Shown: positions 25,321 through 35,146, counted from the first letter of the stretch. The stretch is DNA of 64,000 bases from AL-N1 sp039178835 (GCA_039178835.1 JBCDFA010000001.1:30698-94697); one strand, 5' to 3'. Notes: generated by a model not told the origin, from the letters alone. Program-made: numbers and translations.

Positions 25321-26331
25321 TTAGGCGCGTCGGTATTGTGGTGCGACGCGTTCGTCTGCGGAAACATCATCAAGGTTGGCAATAGCGAGTTCGCCGCGCT
25401 GGTCGAGATACTCGATGTGTGCGCCGACTTCGGTGAGTGCTAACAGGATGTTATAGCCATCCAGTTTGGCGTATATTTCCCGTGACAGGTCTTTGATCGT
25501 GTGTGGTGTGGCGCAGATATCCAGAATACGTTTGAGCTTGTGCTGGTGTGATTGCGTAATGGCGTTGATACGCTCATTAAGTGTTTCGATAGGTTGCTCG
25601 TGCCCGGCCAGCGCCAGACGAATATTTGGCACCTCGGCTATTTTTTGTAGAGATTGGAAGTAGTGATCGAGTCCATTCCAGGGTGTCAAGCTTTCGGGTG
25701 AGATATGTGGTGAAGTGCGCCACAGGATGTGATCGGCACTAAACAACACATCCTCTAGTTGTAGACAGACCTGTCCAGGGCAGTGACCGGGAGTGTGGTA
25801 CACGCGGAACAGGCCATCGAGCAGGTCGCCGTCGTGGAGAATGGTCGAGATATCGATGGAGCGGAAGAGCCCTTTGCTCCAGGCATACATGCCCATAAGC
25901 GTCTTGTGGCTCTCTTCCGAAACACCGGCACGCCACAAAAATGACGAAAGCGCTCGACTTGCTAATACCAGACGCTCCTGATGGTTGACCAGTACGCGAC
26001 GGTCGAGTTCGTGAACGGCCACCGGGGCATTGGCGTGCGATACGACAAAGCCGAGACCTCCATAATGATCGATGTGAGAATGTGTGATGATGATGCGCTT
26101 GAAATCCGCCCAGTCGAGAGTCTCATTCCACTCCTCCCGCAGTGTGGCTAGCCCTGCCTGGAGTTGTTTATTGCTTTCTTCGAGACCACTGCCCGTGTCG
26201 ATGAGGGCAATGTAGTCACCTGCAATAACGACATGAATATTCGTAACTAACTGTGGGAATGTCCGAATCGGAATGCGGTATATTCGCACACCGCCAGTGG
26301 TTTCAAAACGTGCGATGGTTCCTGTCGACAC
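25321..26331 (-). CDS. MBL-fold metallo-hydrolase
   Basis: About 336 residues. Metallo-beta-lactamase fold with the two-metal motif HSHIDHYGG, the later HTPGHCPGQVCL and LFSADHIL metal-ligand loops, and a C-terminal helical winged region (about 260-330) as in LACTB2/glyoxalase-II-like proteins. Substrate unknown. The open frame extends to 26607 inside the regulator gene, so its N-terminus is not credible. I choose the GTG at 26331, the first start just before conserved sequence (TIARFETTGGVRIYRIPI). A TTG at 26442 would overlap the upstream gene's end. Operon with the regulator and 2H gene. Confidence 0.8.
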   Translation of the reverse strand: MSTGTIARFETTGGVRIYRIPIRTFPQLVTNIHVVIAGDYIALIDTGSGLEESNKQLQAGLATLREEWNETLDWADFKRIIITHSHIDHYGGLGFVVSHANAPVAVHELDRRVLVNHQERLVLASRALSSFLWRAGVSEESHKTLMGMYAWSKGLFRSIDISTILHDGDLLDGLFRVYHTPGHCPGQVCLQLEDVLFSADHILWRTSPHISPESLTPWNGLDHYFQSLQKIAEVPNIRLALAGHEQPIETLNERINAITQSHQHKLKRILDICATPHTIKDLSREIYAKLDGYNILLALTEVGAHIEYLDQRGELAIANLDDVSADERVAPQYRRA

Positions 26332-26419
26332 AGTAGATAAACTTTCGTAACTAGAAACGATATCGGGCCAACAGTATACACCTTTTTGGTGTTGAGCGAC
26401 AAAAGTGTGAAGGGCCTTT

Positions 26420-29400
26420 TCAGGGTTGTAGTCGTGTGCCAAGTGATCTGGCTGCGTCAGCCAATGGTTTGAGGTTAGCGTCGGTTGCGAGTTCGATGGC
26501 AGTGTCAAGAAGGGGCAGTGAAGCGGGGGCGCTATCAAAATCGCGTTCGATACGGATGATCTCGATAACGGTTCGCACATATTCAGGGAGCAAGCTGCGT
26601 CGGGCACTGTAATCCAGTGTGTGGCGGAGGATGGCCTGAGTCTGTTTCATATCACTACGAAGGGCGGCCAGTCGTGCGCGACCATGCTGGGCAGTAACAT
26701 ACACAAAGCCATAGAGCAGTTGTGGTGATGTGAGAGCTTCCTGTAATAGATTGGTTGCTGGTTTCAACTGGCCATTTTTAAGTGCAAGTAAGCCCAGGGC
26801 GGCCTGAACGCTGGTGCGGTGCGATTGAAAAGCGGGGAAATTGGCAAGTTGTGCCGACATCGTCTCGAAGCGTTCCTGTGCCAGATCGAATTGGTCATCC
26901 AGCAGCCAGAGAAAGCCCTGATGGATGCGTGGCCAGATCGAGGCCCATGCCGCCTCGGGTGCCTGTTGTGCCAGATCAAGACTTTGGGCCAGGTGGCGCT
27001 CACGCTCAATGAAGTCTCCGCGTAGTGCATGCAGGTGAGCAAGCTGGAGTGCACTGACGACGGCAGCGGCAGCCTGGCCCGTTTCAATAGCTAATTCGTG
27101 TGATTTTTGCAGACACGGATCGGCTCCTTCCAGCAGCCCCTGCATGAGCGCCGCCCAGCCGACCTGGAATAATGCCAGTACGGCCTCATCGTCACCAAGA
27201 TATTCGGGCAATTCGAGGGTTGGTTTTCCTGGTACGGGAGAAGCAGCAACAAACGGCGTCCACGTGGTTACACCAGCAGTGGCAACTGGCTGAAGAATAG
27301 TTGCTGTACGTGCCAGCATATCTACGAGAATGGGATGGGACGTTGGTTGTGATGCATCGTCGGAGGGGGTAGTAGCTACAGGAACACGTTGCCTGTTTTC
27401 CAGAAAGACACTCATGGCAGATGCCCCGGCCAGATCGCCCATGAGTGCCCGCAGCAGCAGCAGTCGGCGTGGTGTTACCAGAGGGGGCAGTGGCTCGCTT
27501 TGCTCTGCTGCCCAGTCATCGTATGCTGTGGCGGTATTTGTGATCCCATCAAGGTCGAGCAAGGTTTCATAGGTGATCAGGCGGCCTTTGAATGCACGAC
27601 GAACGTTTTCTAATGGCGCATCAGGACCGAGTGATTGTGCACTCTGGAGGGCTAAGTCGTAGTGATTGAGGGCCTGTGCATAGCCAAAGGCCCGCCGTGC
27701 TTGATCACCTGCTATGACTGCGTAATGCAGGGTATTGGCCTCGGTACCACGACCGGATTTGTGAAAGTGAAAGGCTAATTCAGCAGCATACTCGGATTTG
27801 GTGTGGTGGATATTTGCAATAGCTTCAGCCGCATGACGGTGAAGTTGGCGGCGACGTGGTGAAGAGAGCGACGCCACGATCACCGAGCGCATGAGATCGT
27901 GGCCCAGTTCCAGTCGTCCACCAGGGTTTTCGATCAGCAGTCCTCGTTGGAGCAGCGTGTTCGCGAGATCCAGCGCATCTGTTCCGGCAAGTTGTTCCAC
28001 AAGATCGAGTGATACAGGTCGACCAATGATGGCTAATTGTTCGAGTAACAGGCGTGCTTCTTCAGCCAAACGTTCGAGCCGCGATAGCATAATATCGCGG
28101 ATTTGTGGTGCCGTAGTAAGCTCCGGTATTGGTACTGAGTCGATCTCTGGGAGCAGTGACGTCAGCGAGGTAACGTTGTGATCTTCGAGCAATGATTGTA
28201 TTGCGACAATCACAAAGAGCGGATTACCGCTGGTACGCGTTGCGAGTCGTTCTGCCGTGTTGGTAAGCTGGGTTGGTTCTGCGTGAGACAACTCGGCGAG
28301 TAGGTGCGCGATATCTTTTGGCGTAAAGCGTGTCAGGAGCAGTGGCCGCAACAAGTTTTCACGTCCAAGTGTGCGTAACAGGGTATGGAGGGCTGGATTT
28401 TCGCCTAACTCTTCGGAGCGATATGCCAGTATAACAAGCAATGAGCGGCGGGCAGCGCGACGGGCCAGGCGACCAAGAGTGGTGAGTGTGGCCTCATCAA
28501 TCCACTGGGCATCGTCGCAGACAAGTACCAGGGGCTGTTGACGCGCAATGGCCAGTGCAATATCGACCAGTCCATCAAGGAGTTGTTCGTGGCGCTCGGT
28601 CGGTGAAACAGATAGTGGTGGTGGGAGATCAGGAATACGCTCGCGGAGTATTGGCAGAAGTTCAGCAACCTGTGCGACGGCTGTTGAGGGCAAGCGGCGC
28701 AGGAGTGACTCTGGTGCGGCGCGGATCAGGGGGCGTAGCGCTTCACTCAACTGTGCAAACGGTAGTACGCGCTCAAGCGCTGCAGCACGCACGGTAATGA
28801 CAAGGGCGCCCTGAGCAATGGCCAGTTGCCGCCCTTCTTCGACCAACCGTGTTTTGCCAATACCAGCTTCACCAACGATGGTTATGACCCCGCCGTTGCC
28901 CTGTACAAACGTGCCAATCCATTCGCGTAAGGAACGCAACTCACGTGTACGACCCACGAAGGGAAGTGGTGCTGTACGTGGTGTCATCAAGGCAGGGCGT
29001 GAGGAGGCCAGATACAGTCCTTTTTCGCCACGAATGGTTTCTTCTTCTCCACGTAAAATTGCACTGTGGAGTTCCCGTGTCTGGAGTGAGGGTTCGGCAC
29101 CAAGGGCTTCGCTCAGGTCGTTGCGATAGCGTTCATAGCTGCGCAGTGCGCCTGCATTATCGCCGGCCAATGCCTGAGCACGCATGAGTAGTCGGTAAAG
29201 TAGTTCGCGTAGTGGGTCGCGCATCAATCCCTGCTGTGCAAGGCTAATGGCTATCGCATATTCACCCCGTGCAATGTGTAGTTCAACAAGCGTTTGGAGG
29301 GCGTGCAGATAGGCTTCTCGTAGCCGTTCGCGTTCAGCAATGCTCCAAGGACTGTCCAATTCATCTTCGAGGTAATCACCGCGGTACAGCTCTATGGCAC

Positions 29401-29866
29401 GAGTTAATGTTGCAATTTGATACTCTTCATCTTTGGGCGAGAGGTTGTGAATATGGTTTGCTGTAAATCGTTCCTCATTTGTCCGGTTGGGATCACTTCC
29501 AGCTGCCTGGAGATTGGACATGAAGTCATCAACATCGATCCATGCATCGCTGTCAGTATTCCAGGCATAACTGCCGTGACGCGTCACAATATAGCGTGAG
29601 GAAGCCCGTGGTGGTTTATCAGGCTCAAGCATGTGACGGAGATGGCTGATTGAACTTCGTAGTGTGGTAGAGACAGTGTGTGGTTCTGCCTCTGGCCAGA
29701 GCCATTCGATGAGCCGTTCTGCGGGGACACTGTTGCCACGTGATGTCAGCAGGATCGTCAACAGGCGGCGTTGCTGGCGTGATCGCCACGCTGAATCGGG
29801 GAGGCGTGTACCGTTGTGATGCACAACTAATGGACCAAGCAGCGCAATTTCCAGATTGCTAGACAT
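26420..29866 (-). CDS. AfsR/SARP-type transcriptional regulator with AAA and TPR-like domains
   Basis: 1148 residues. Order: an OmpR-type winged helix (about 5-95; ISHLRHML is the recognition region), a bacterial transcriptional activator domain (BTAD, about 120-265), an AAA/STAND ATPase (Walker A GEAGIGKTRL near 330, Walker B LVLVCDDAQWID), and helical, TPR-like repeats to the end. This is the layout of AfsR/DnrI-type activators that switch on secondary metabolism or metabolic operons on an input bound by the sensor repeats. It heads the minus-strand run toward MBL, 2H, metallopeptidase and rhodanese, so it probably controls or is co-transcribed with them; that is inference. Confidence 0.92.
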   Translation of the reverse strand: MSSNLEIALLGPLVVHHNGTRLPDSAWRSRQQRRLLTILLTSRGNSVPAERLIEWLWPEAEPHTVSTTLRSSISHLRHMLEPDKPPRASSRYIVTRHGSYAWNTDSDAWIDVDDFMSNLQAAGSDPNRTNEERFTANHIHNLSPKDEEYQIATLTRAIELYRGDYLEDELDSPWSIAERERLREAYLHALQTLVELHIARGEYAIAISLAQQGLMRDPLRELLYRLLMRAQALAGDNAGALRSYERYRNDLSEALGAEPSLQTRELHSAILRGEEETIRGEKGLYLASSRPALMTPRTAPLPFVGRTRELRSLREWIGTFVQGNGGVITIVGEAGIGKTRLVEEGRQLAIAQGALVITVRAAALERVLPFAQLSEALRPLIRAAPESLLRRLPSTAVAQVAELLPILRERIPDLPPPLSVSPTERHEQLLDGLVDIALAIARQQPLVLVCDDAQWIDEATLTTLGRLARRAARRSLLVILAYRSEELGENPALHTLLRTLGRENLLRPLLLTRFTPKDIAHLLAELSHAEPTQLTNTAERLATRTSGNPLFVIVAIQSLLEDHNVTSLTSLLPEIDSVPIPELTTAPQIRDIMLSRLERLAEEARLLLEQLAIIGRPVSLDLVEQLAGTDALDLANTLLQRGLLIENPGGRLELGHDLMRSVIVASLSSPRRRQLHRHAAEAIANIHHTKSEYAAELAFHFHKSGRGTEANTLHYAVIAGDQARRAFGYAQALNHYDLALQSAQSLGPDAPLENVRRAFKGRLITYETLLDLDGITNTATAYDDWAAEQSEPLPPLVTPRRLLLLRALMGDLAGASAMSVFLENRQRVPVATTPSDDASQPTSHPILVDMLARTATILQPVATAGVTTWTPFVAASPVPGKPTLELPEYLGDDEAVLALFQVGWAALMQGLLEGADPCLQKSHELAIETGQAAAAVVSALQLAHLHALRGDFIERERHLAQSLDLAQQAPEAAWASIWPRIHQGFLWLLDDQFDLAQERFETMSAQLANFPAFQSHRTSVQAALGLLALKNGQLKPATNLLQEALTSPQLLYGFVYVTAQHGRARLAALRSDMKQTQAILRHTLDYSARRSLLPEYVRTVIEIIRIERDFDSAPASLPLLDTAIELATDANLKPLADAARSLGTRLQP

Positions 29867-30166
29867 AGGTGATCCTGTGATTGCCCACTAGTGTATCCTG
29901 ATTCCAGTGCACGCATGCCGCAGTGCATCATGAGTATACCATTTTTGTGTCTTTTGTGCAGCCTGCTCATGCTTTGTTTTTGTCTCATCAAGTATATAGT
30001 ATACTAATTGTAACCGGACCTGTGTTAAAGCGACATATTCATAGGCGATGAGGAGGGTCTTCTGTTTACCAGATTGTTGGTATGTGTGAGCAATGTTGGT
30101 TGCATACAATCATGGTAGATACTCCTATAATGAGACGCCTTGTCATCGCATAGACAGGGGTTTTTT

Positions 30167-31114
30167 ATGACATTCGTTGACACAATGATGTTGCCCGACG
30201 AAGTTCGTTTGATTGATGATCATCATCTCGATAGACCCGGCGTGATTGGAACCTATGTCCTGCTTGGTGATGAGCCAGCACTTGTTGATCCAGGGCCTGC
30301 CACTGTTCTTCCCCATCTTGAAGCCGGATTGCAGAAAATCGGGCTCACATTTGCTGATATTCGTGCGGTGCTGTTGAGCCATATCCATCTTGACCATGCT
30401 GGTGCTACTGGTACGATTGTTGCCGCTCATCCACATATCAAGGTTTATGTCCATCAGCGTGGGGCACCACACATGGTTGCACCAGAGCGACTTCTGCGTA
30501 GTGCCACGCGGCTGTACGGAGATATGATGGATTATCTCTGGGGTGAGTTTCGTGCCGTTCCGGAGGACAATGTTATACCGCTGAGTGGTGGTGAGACGCT
30601 AACATTTGGCTCACGTAAGCTACACGTCTATGATGCACCAGGCCATGCATCACATCATGTGGTGTATTTTGAAGAAGCCACTGGTGCTGCGTTTATCGGC
30701 GACAATGGTGGAGTTTGTCTGCCTGGTGCGTCGCATGCGCGTCCAGCTTCTCCACCACCTGATATTGACGTTGAGGCATGGGTTCAAACTCTCAATATGG
30801 TGTTGGATCTTCAACCAAAGTGGTTATTGCTCACGCATTTTGGTGCGATGGACAATCCTACAGCATACGTTGACGATTACCGCACACGCTTGATCCAGTG
30901 GGCCGATATGGTACGTGAAGGAATGCTGAGTGGTGTTGATGAAGCGACACAGGTTGCCCAGTTGCAGGCACGTGCTGATGCTGATCTGGGCGCTTCTGCC
31001 GAGAGTGAGCTAGGGGTACGTTACGAACAGGCAATCTCGCTTGAACAGACCTGGCAGGGATTAGTTCGTTATTGGAACAAGCGTATAGAGCGTGAGCGTT
31101 CAGCAGAAGGCTAG
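30167..31114 (+). CDS. MBL-fold metallo-hydrolase (glyoxalase II-like)
   Basis: 315 residues from an ATG preceded by AGGGG; the longer frame begins at an unsupported TTG. Motifs: HIHLDHAG (metal site 1), HVYDAPGHASHHVV (metal site 2) and GAAFIGDNGG. It resembles the first half of glyoxalase-like MBL proteins with a helical C-terminus (residues 215-315). It is oriented divergently from the SARP gene, with about 300 bases between the two starts, and it is only distantly similar to the MBL protein at 25321. The intergenic region holds a -10-like TATAAT at 30126 but no good -35, and I see nothing else in it. Confidence 0.85.
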   Translation: MTFVDTMMLPDEVRLIDDHHLDRPGVIGTYVLLGDEPALVDPGPATVLPHLEAGLQKIGLTFADIRAVLLSHIHLDHAGATGTIVAAHPHIKVYVHQRGAPHMVAPERLLRSATRLYGDMMDYLWGEFRAVPEDNVIPLSGGETLTFGSRKLHVYDAPGHASHHVVYFEEATGAAFIGDNGGVCLPGASHARPASPPPDIDVEAWVQTLNMVLDLQPKWLLLTHFGAMDNPTAYVDDYRTRLIQWADMVREGMLSGVDEATQVAQLQARADADLGASAESELGVRYEQAISLEQTWQGLVRYWNKRIERERSAEG

Positions 31115-31502
31115 CATTTGCTCAAGATTTACTGCACATACTATGCACTTGTTTTGTCAAAATGCTGTTGGGTCAGTGACAAGCTTTTGCAATTCTTATG
31201 TTACAATACAGACGTATACAAAAACAACCTACAAGCGCATAGTATGAATTTCAGTAAAAGATGCACTGATGTATCTTGGCTGTATGGCACAGAAATTCCA
31301 ACGGCGGCAACACAATCCTGAGCTTAATTAGCGCACAATAGCGTGCAACTGTGTATTTGCAGAATGCAGATAACACCATCTACAGATGCCGTCTATATGA
31401 CCTTGTTCAGTTTGTAATAAGTATTCTGGACACCACGTATTCGTGTTACAGAGAGGTGACCTTTTACTCCGATAAAATTATCACGGATAAGGAAGATTGC
31501 GA
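31115..31502. other. Gene-free stretch, no feature recognised
   Basis: About 390 bases between the MBL and ParB-like genes. I looked for an RNA gene, inverted repeats and a promoter. Only an AT-rich segment with a weak TACAAT near 31202 and no acceptable -35 was found. Small reading frames here lack ribosome sites and conserved motifs. Confidence 0.4.
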
Positions 31503-32432
31503 ATGGCCGACCGAGTGCTTTGCCAATCGACATTGGAGAACCGCTTTGCTCGTTGGGAAACATTGCGTGCAGCAGTCGATGACCTAGTGCGTCAACGACC
31601 ACAATTGCTCTCCCACCATTCTGACCAACCAACTCAACCATATGTTTACGAAATCTATGATCGTGGTCTACAGTCTGTTCCGATCTATATGATTGTGGAT
31701 CAAGTACACTCATACGATGACATTAATCAACGGTTGAAGGCTGGTAACCATAGTAGAATACGGAATCGATCACAAAATAGATCTCGTAATGATGCAGTCG
31801 CTTTAGCACCAGTAACGTTGTATAAAGTTGGTGAAACATATTTCGTAAAGGATGGTAATAAGCGGGTGCAATTTGCTCGTTCCCGTGGGCAGGTTTTTCT
31901 TCCTGCATATGTTACTGAGTATGTGATTGACTCGGCGTTGGATGGACTAGCTGATGCACGGCGTATTTTATTGTATGAAGAGCGCCAGCGTTTTTTGGAA
32001 ACAACCAAATTGCTGACTTCACGTCCAACACACATGGTTCATTGTACGCTTCTTGGGGGATATCCCAAACTCATCCAACATATCAATGTCTATCGTGAAG
32101 AGTTGCAAACCGAGTGGAATCGATATATTCCACGGCATATTGCTGCCGCGAGTTGGTACGACACTGTTTACATGCCAATTGTTCATATGGTTCGTCGGCA
32201 ACATATTGTGTCGTATCTCGATAGTTGTGTTGAGGGAGATATTTATCTCTGGAGTATGGAATATTACTCACGTTTGTCCGAAGCAGAACAACGAGTAACG
32301 TCCACAGAAATCTCCACTCAGTCAACCATAACAGTACGAAATCAACTGAGAGGAGCCCTGAGCACGGTTATACAACTTGGCAGGGCTCTGCGGAATGATT
32401 ATGGTGGAGTGCATCCATACAGCATAGAGTAG
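31503..32432 (+). CDS. ParB-like (sulfiredoxin-fold) protein
   Basis: About 309 residues. The central block (about 105-140: YFVKDGNKRVQFARSRGQVFLPAYVTEY) matches the ParB/Srx nuclease-like motif, normally DGNHRV...AR..G....AYVTE, here with K in place of the common H. A Q/R/N-rich segment precedes it. The C-terminal half (to SEAEQRVTS) is helical and unrecognised. It could bind DNA or nucleotides, or act like the CTPase ParB group, but no helix-turn-helix is visible. Monocistronic, upstream of tRNA-Leu. Classical parABS genes are not present. Confidence 0.68.
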   Translation: MADRVLCQSTLENRFARWETLRAAVDDLVRQRPQLLSHHSDQPTQPYVYEIYDRGLQSVPIYMIVDQVHSYDDINQRLKAGNHSRIRNRSQNRSRNDAVALAPVTLYKVGETYFVKDGNKRVQFARSRGQVFLPAYVTEYVIDSALDGLADARRILLYEERQRFLETTKLLTSRPTHMVHCTLLGGYPKLIQHINVYREELQTEWNRYIPRHIAAASWYDTVYMPIVHMVRRQHIVSYLDSCVEGDIYLWSMEYYSRLSEAEQRVTSTEISTQSTITVRNQLRGALSTVIQLGRALRNDYGGVHPYSIE

Positions 32433-32457
32433 TTTTGCTTGGGACTGCCTATGATAC

Positions 32458-32486
32458 TTGCCTCGCTTCCTGTGCTATGGTACAAT
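32458..32486 (+). promoter_or_regulatory. Promoter of tRNA-Leu
   Basis: TTGCCT (32458-32463), 17 bases, TACAAT (32481-32486). Predicted start about six bases before the mature tRNA 5' end at 32499. Confidence 0.75.
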
Positions 32487-32498
32487 CGTCTGGTGTAC

Positions 32499-32582
32499 GG
32501 GGACGTGGCGAAATGGCAGACGCGCAAGTCTTAGGAACTTGTGGAGCAATCCGTGAGGGTTCGACTCCCTCCGTCCCCACCA
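32499..32582 (+). tRNA. tRNA-Leu (anticodon TAG)
   Basis: Acceptor stem GGGGACG / CGTCCCC, discriminator A, encoded CCA (32580-32582). Anticodon stem CAAGT / ACTTG with loop CTTAGGA, so the anticodon is TAG (reads CUN codons). A long variable arm is present, as in class II tRNAs, and the T-arm contains GGTTCGACTCC. Confidence 0.96.
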
Positions 32583-32590
32583 GACACAAA

Positions 32591-32619
32591 AAACACAGCC
32601 TTAAGGCTGTGTTTTTTTA
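32591..32619 (+). terminator. Strong intrinsic terminator after tRNA-Leu
   Basis: Perfect 10-bp stem AAACACAGCC / GGCTGTGTTT with a TTAA loop, followed by a T-run. It starts eight bases after the encoded CCA. Confidence 0.95.
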
Positions 32620-32646
32620 TTGCAGCAGTCAATATAGAGTTTGTTG

Positions 32647-34044
32647 TTACCCCTCATTGATGACAGTTAGCATCTCTGGCACACGGGTAACCTTTACCCG
32701 TGGGCGATCTTGCTCTTGGCCTTGGGTGATTTCATGAGTGTCCAGCACTTTCCAATCACTATAGGTAATATAGTTCGGCTTGCTTTCTCTGAGTACGTTT
32801 TCAATCAGGGCCGGATCTCTATTTTCATCAGCAATGCCAGTAAGGTGGTTAAGATCTTCTATCATTGAGACAACCGTTGAAACAGCGTCAGGTTTGTTGG
32901 TGCCAATGACACCTGTTGGCCCACGCTTCGCCCAACCGACTACATACTCTCCTTCGTGTGGATCACCGCTGGTGGCATGAATCACGCGCCCCGCAATGTT
33001 GGGGATTTTGTAGGAAACTTCATCGAACGGTACGCCTTCGAGTGGAACACCACGATACCCAACAGAACGCAGTACCAAACCAGCATCAAAAGTCTCAAAT
33101 GTCCCTGTGCCACGGGCGCGTAGTCCACCATTTTCATCGACTACAAGATGGTTTTTCTCAATCGTGATCGCTGTTACCTTCCCGTTGTGTCCACGGATTT
33201 CTACCGGGGATACGAGAAATCGCAGATGAATGTTGCGAGGTCCAGGATGTTCTGTCCGCGCAGCAAACCCACGTAAGATATCTACATTTTTGGTTGCAAC
33301 CTTATCTTCTGCCAGTGCGAGAGAACTATGTTCATCTAGTTCGAGATCAGCCTGGTCAACGATAGGGTTGACATCGGTGAGGACACCCAATTCTTTGATT
33401 TCAGCGTTGGTAAAAGCTGCCTGTGCTGGGCCTCGGCGACCAAGCATGACAACCTCTTGTACCTTACTCTCACGTAATTTGGCCAGCGCAGCATCAGCAA
33501 TATCGGTTTTGGCAAGCTCATCCGGGGAACTGACCAGAATACGTGCGACATCTATAGCAACATTTCCATTACCAATGACGACGGCACGAGGATGGGTGAG
33601 ATCAAATTCGAGATCTTGATAGTCAGGATGTCCATTGTACCAACCAACAAACGCAGTTGCAGGAAAGCTTCCAGAGAGATCTTCGCCGGGTATGCCCATC
33701 CGTCGATCTGCTTGCGCTCCAACTGCATATACGATTTGATCATAGTATCGTTTTAGGGTTTCGTGATGGATATCTGTGCCGAAGGTAATGTTCCCAAAAT
33801 AACGAACTTGCGGATTTTGTGCAATGCGATCATAGATACGTGTTACAGCTTTGATGGATTGATGATCGGGTGCGACGCCTTCTCGTACAAGGCCAAAGGG
33901 GGTTGGAAAGCGATTGAAGAAGTCTATAGAACAGACAAGATCTTTTTGTTTTAACAACGCCTCAGCGGTATAGAAGCCCGCTGGTCCTGCACCGACAATA
34001 GCAATACGTAGAGGTCGTGTTTCCGTTCCTAACGTTTGATCCAC
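32647..34044 (-). CDS. fprA: Ferredoxin-NADP+ reductase (adrenodoxin-reductase/FprA type)
   Basis: 465 residues. FAD-binding IVGAGPAGFYTAEAL at about 16-30, NADP-site VVIGNGNVAIDVARIL near 150-165, and the family-typical DFFNRFPTPFGLVREGVAPDH and AVGAQADRRMGIPGEDL blocks. FprA-type enzymes pass electrons between NADPH and ferredoxin in the cytoplasm. The C-terminus has GWAKRGPTGVIGTNKPDA, which is strongly conserved in the group. GGGAGG lies upstream of the ATG. It has its own promoter and converges with tRNA-Leu. Confidence 0.93.
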   Translation of the reverse strand: MDQTLGTETRPLRIAIVGAGPAGFYTAEALLKQKDLVCSIDFFNRFPTPFGLVREGVAPDHQSIKAVTRIYDRIAQNPQVRYFGNITFGTDIHHETLKRYYDQIVYAVGAQADRRMGIPGEDLSGSFPATAFVGWYNGHPDYQDLEFDLTHPRAVVIGNGNVAIDVARILVSSPDELAKTDIADAALAKLRESKVQEVVMLGRRGPAQAAFTNAEIKELGVLTDVNPIVDQADLELDEHSSLALAEDKVATKNVDILRGFAARTEHPGPRNIHLRFLVSPVEIRGHNGKVTAITIEKNHLVVDENGGLRARGTGTFETFDAGLVLRSVGYRGVPLEGVPFDEVSYKIPNIAGRVIHATSGDPHEGEYVVGWAKRGPTGVIGTNKPDAVSTVVSMIEDLNHLTGIADENRDPALIENVLRESKPNYITYSDWKVLDTHEITQGQEQDRPRVKVTRVPEMLTVINEG

Positions 34045-34073
34045 AGTGATCCTCCCTTAAAACAATGAATAGT

Positions 34074-34102
34074 ATTTTACTATCGTATGTACCCATAATC
34101 AA
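34074..34102 (-). promoter_or_regulatory. Promoter of the FprA-type gene
   Basis: Minus strand: TTGATT (34102-34097), 17 bases, TAAAAT (34079-34074). Start near 34067, about 23 bases before the ATG and compatible with the GGGAGG site. Confidence 0.65.
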
Positions 34103-34330
34103 TACACAAAAACTGCTGTTTCTTGGTTGTACCATTGATACTGACAATATCAGCGTGATAACCAGGAGAACCAGTATGATTCTTCTGGCTGTACACCTAC
34201 TATACTAAGCAGGATGAGAGTAGTATTTAATTGTTACTTTTGGAACAGACGTTATAGCAATGTAGCATGTGCGCAAGTCATTTGTCAACACGTCACATGG
34301 GCAGAGGAGTTAGAAGGGCTTGTTTCCGTA

Positions 34331-35074
34331 TTATACTGGTGGCCAGGGTACACAGTGGCTTGATCCAGGTTCTGGGTGTTTCCCTGTATGAACAAGGGTA
34401 TCTATGCGACGACGAAGTGCATGTACTTCACTCTGCGACAACAACTGGTCAAATATGTCAAAGGCTGAGTCTTTGGCATGCATACGTTCGTGAAGCTTGT
34501 TTACATCTTCAAAGATATCGGTCCGTAGATCCTGACCAGCGAAGTCCCAAAGAACGGTTCGCAGTTTGTATTCTGTATGAAAGCATAACCCGTGGTCAAT
34601 GGCCCAGATTCGTCCATCAGAACCTTTGAGGCAATGACCGCTCTTGCGGTCAGCATTGTTGGCGAGAAAATCAAATGCCGACAGGCGTTCAATCTGAAAC
34701 TCAAAGCCTCCCTCTTGTTGCATGGTAAAGAGGTGTTCCTCGTGGTTGGCATCTATGAACAGCTGTACAGAACCAATGCCATATGGTCCATCTCGCAAAA
34801 CAGTAGGTGGTACTAATAACCAGCCCAACATCTCACTTAGGATGTAAGTAGCTGTTTCACGTTGACATAAAGTTCCGCGCGGGAAATCCCACAGAGGACG
34901 TTCGCCACGACGTGGTTTGTAGACTCCTAGTCCTTGCATGTCTTTATGTTGCACACTGGCGAGGAGTGTATAGTTACTGCTCCAGGGCAACATGCCTTGA
35001 ACTTCTAATTCGCCTGTTGCTAAAAGCTCAAGAATCGATGCTGCATCCATTTCAGTTGATTCGTGTATATTCAT
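34331..35074 (-). CDS. SCO1664-family kinase-like protein
   Basis: 247 residues. Matches the actinobacterial SCO1664 family, distantly related to PI3/PI4-kinases. GLGVYKPRRGERPLWDFP carries the candidate nucleotide-binding Lys. LSAFDFLANNADRKSGH is a catalytic-loop-like D-x-x-x-N-x-D pattern, and IWAIDHGLCFH gives a metal-binding Asp. Last gene of a three-gene minus-strand cassette with DUF3090 and a phosphomutase-like protein, the same trio known from Actinobacteria. Cellular role unknown. The 72-base gap to the upstream gene suggests one operon. Confidence 0.87.
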   Translation of the reverse strand: MNIHESTEMDAASILELLATGELEVQGMLPWSSNYTLLASVQHKDMQGLGVYKPRRGERPLWDFPRGTLCQRETATYILSEMLGWLLVPPTVLRDGPYGIGSVQLFIDANHEEHLFTMQQEGGFEFQIERLSAFDFLANNADRKSGHCLKGSDGRIWAIDHGLCFHTEYKLRTVLWDFAGQDLRTDIFEDVNKLHERMHAKDSAFDIFDQLLSQSEVHALRRRIDTLVHTGKHPEPGSSHCVPWPPV

Positions 35075-35146
35075 GTTATATCTAACGAAGGGTTGTTGTT
35101 GTTTGGATGTCTAGCCACTTCTTTCATGTATACAGCGTGCATGAAG

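Noticed and set aside
26332..26607. N-terminal extension of the MBL gene into the SARP gene
   Set aside because: The extension overlaps about 190 bases of conserved regulator coding sequence in another frame and has Pro/Ser-rich shadow composition.
29888..30109. Minus-strand 73-residue frame between the SARP and MBL genes
   Set aside because: No ribosome site, no known motif, and it fills the promoter region between two divergent genes.
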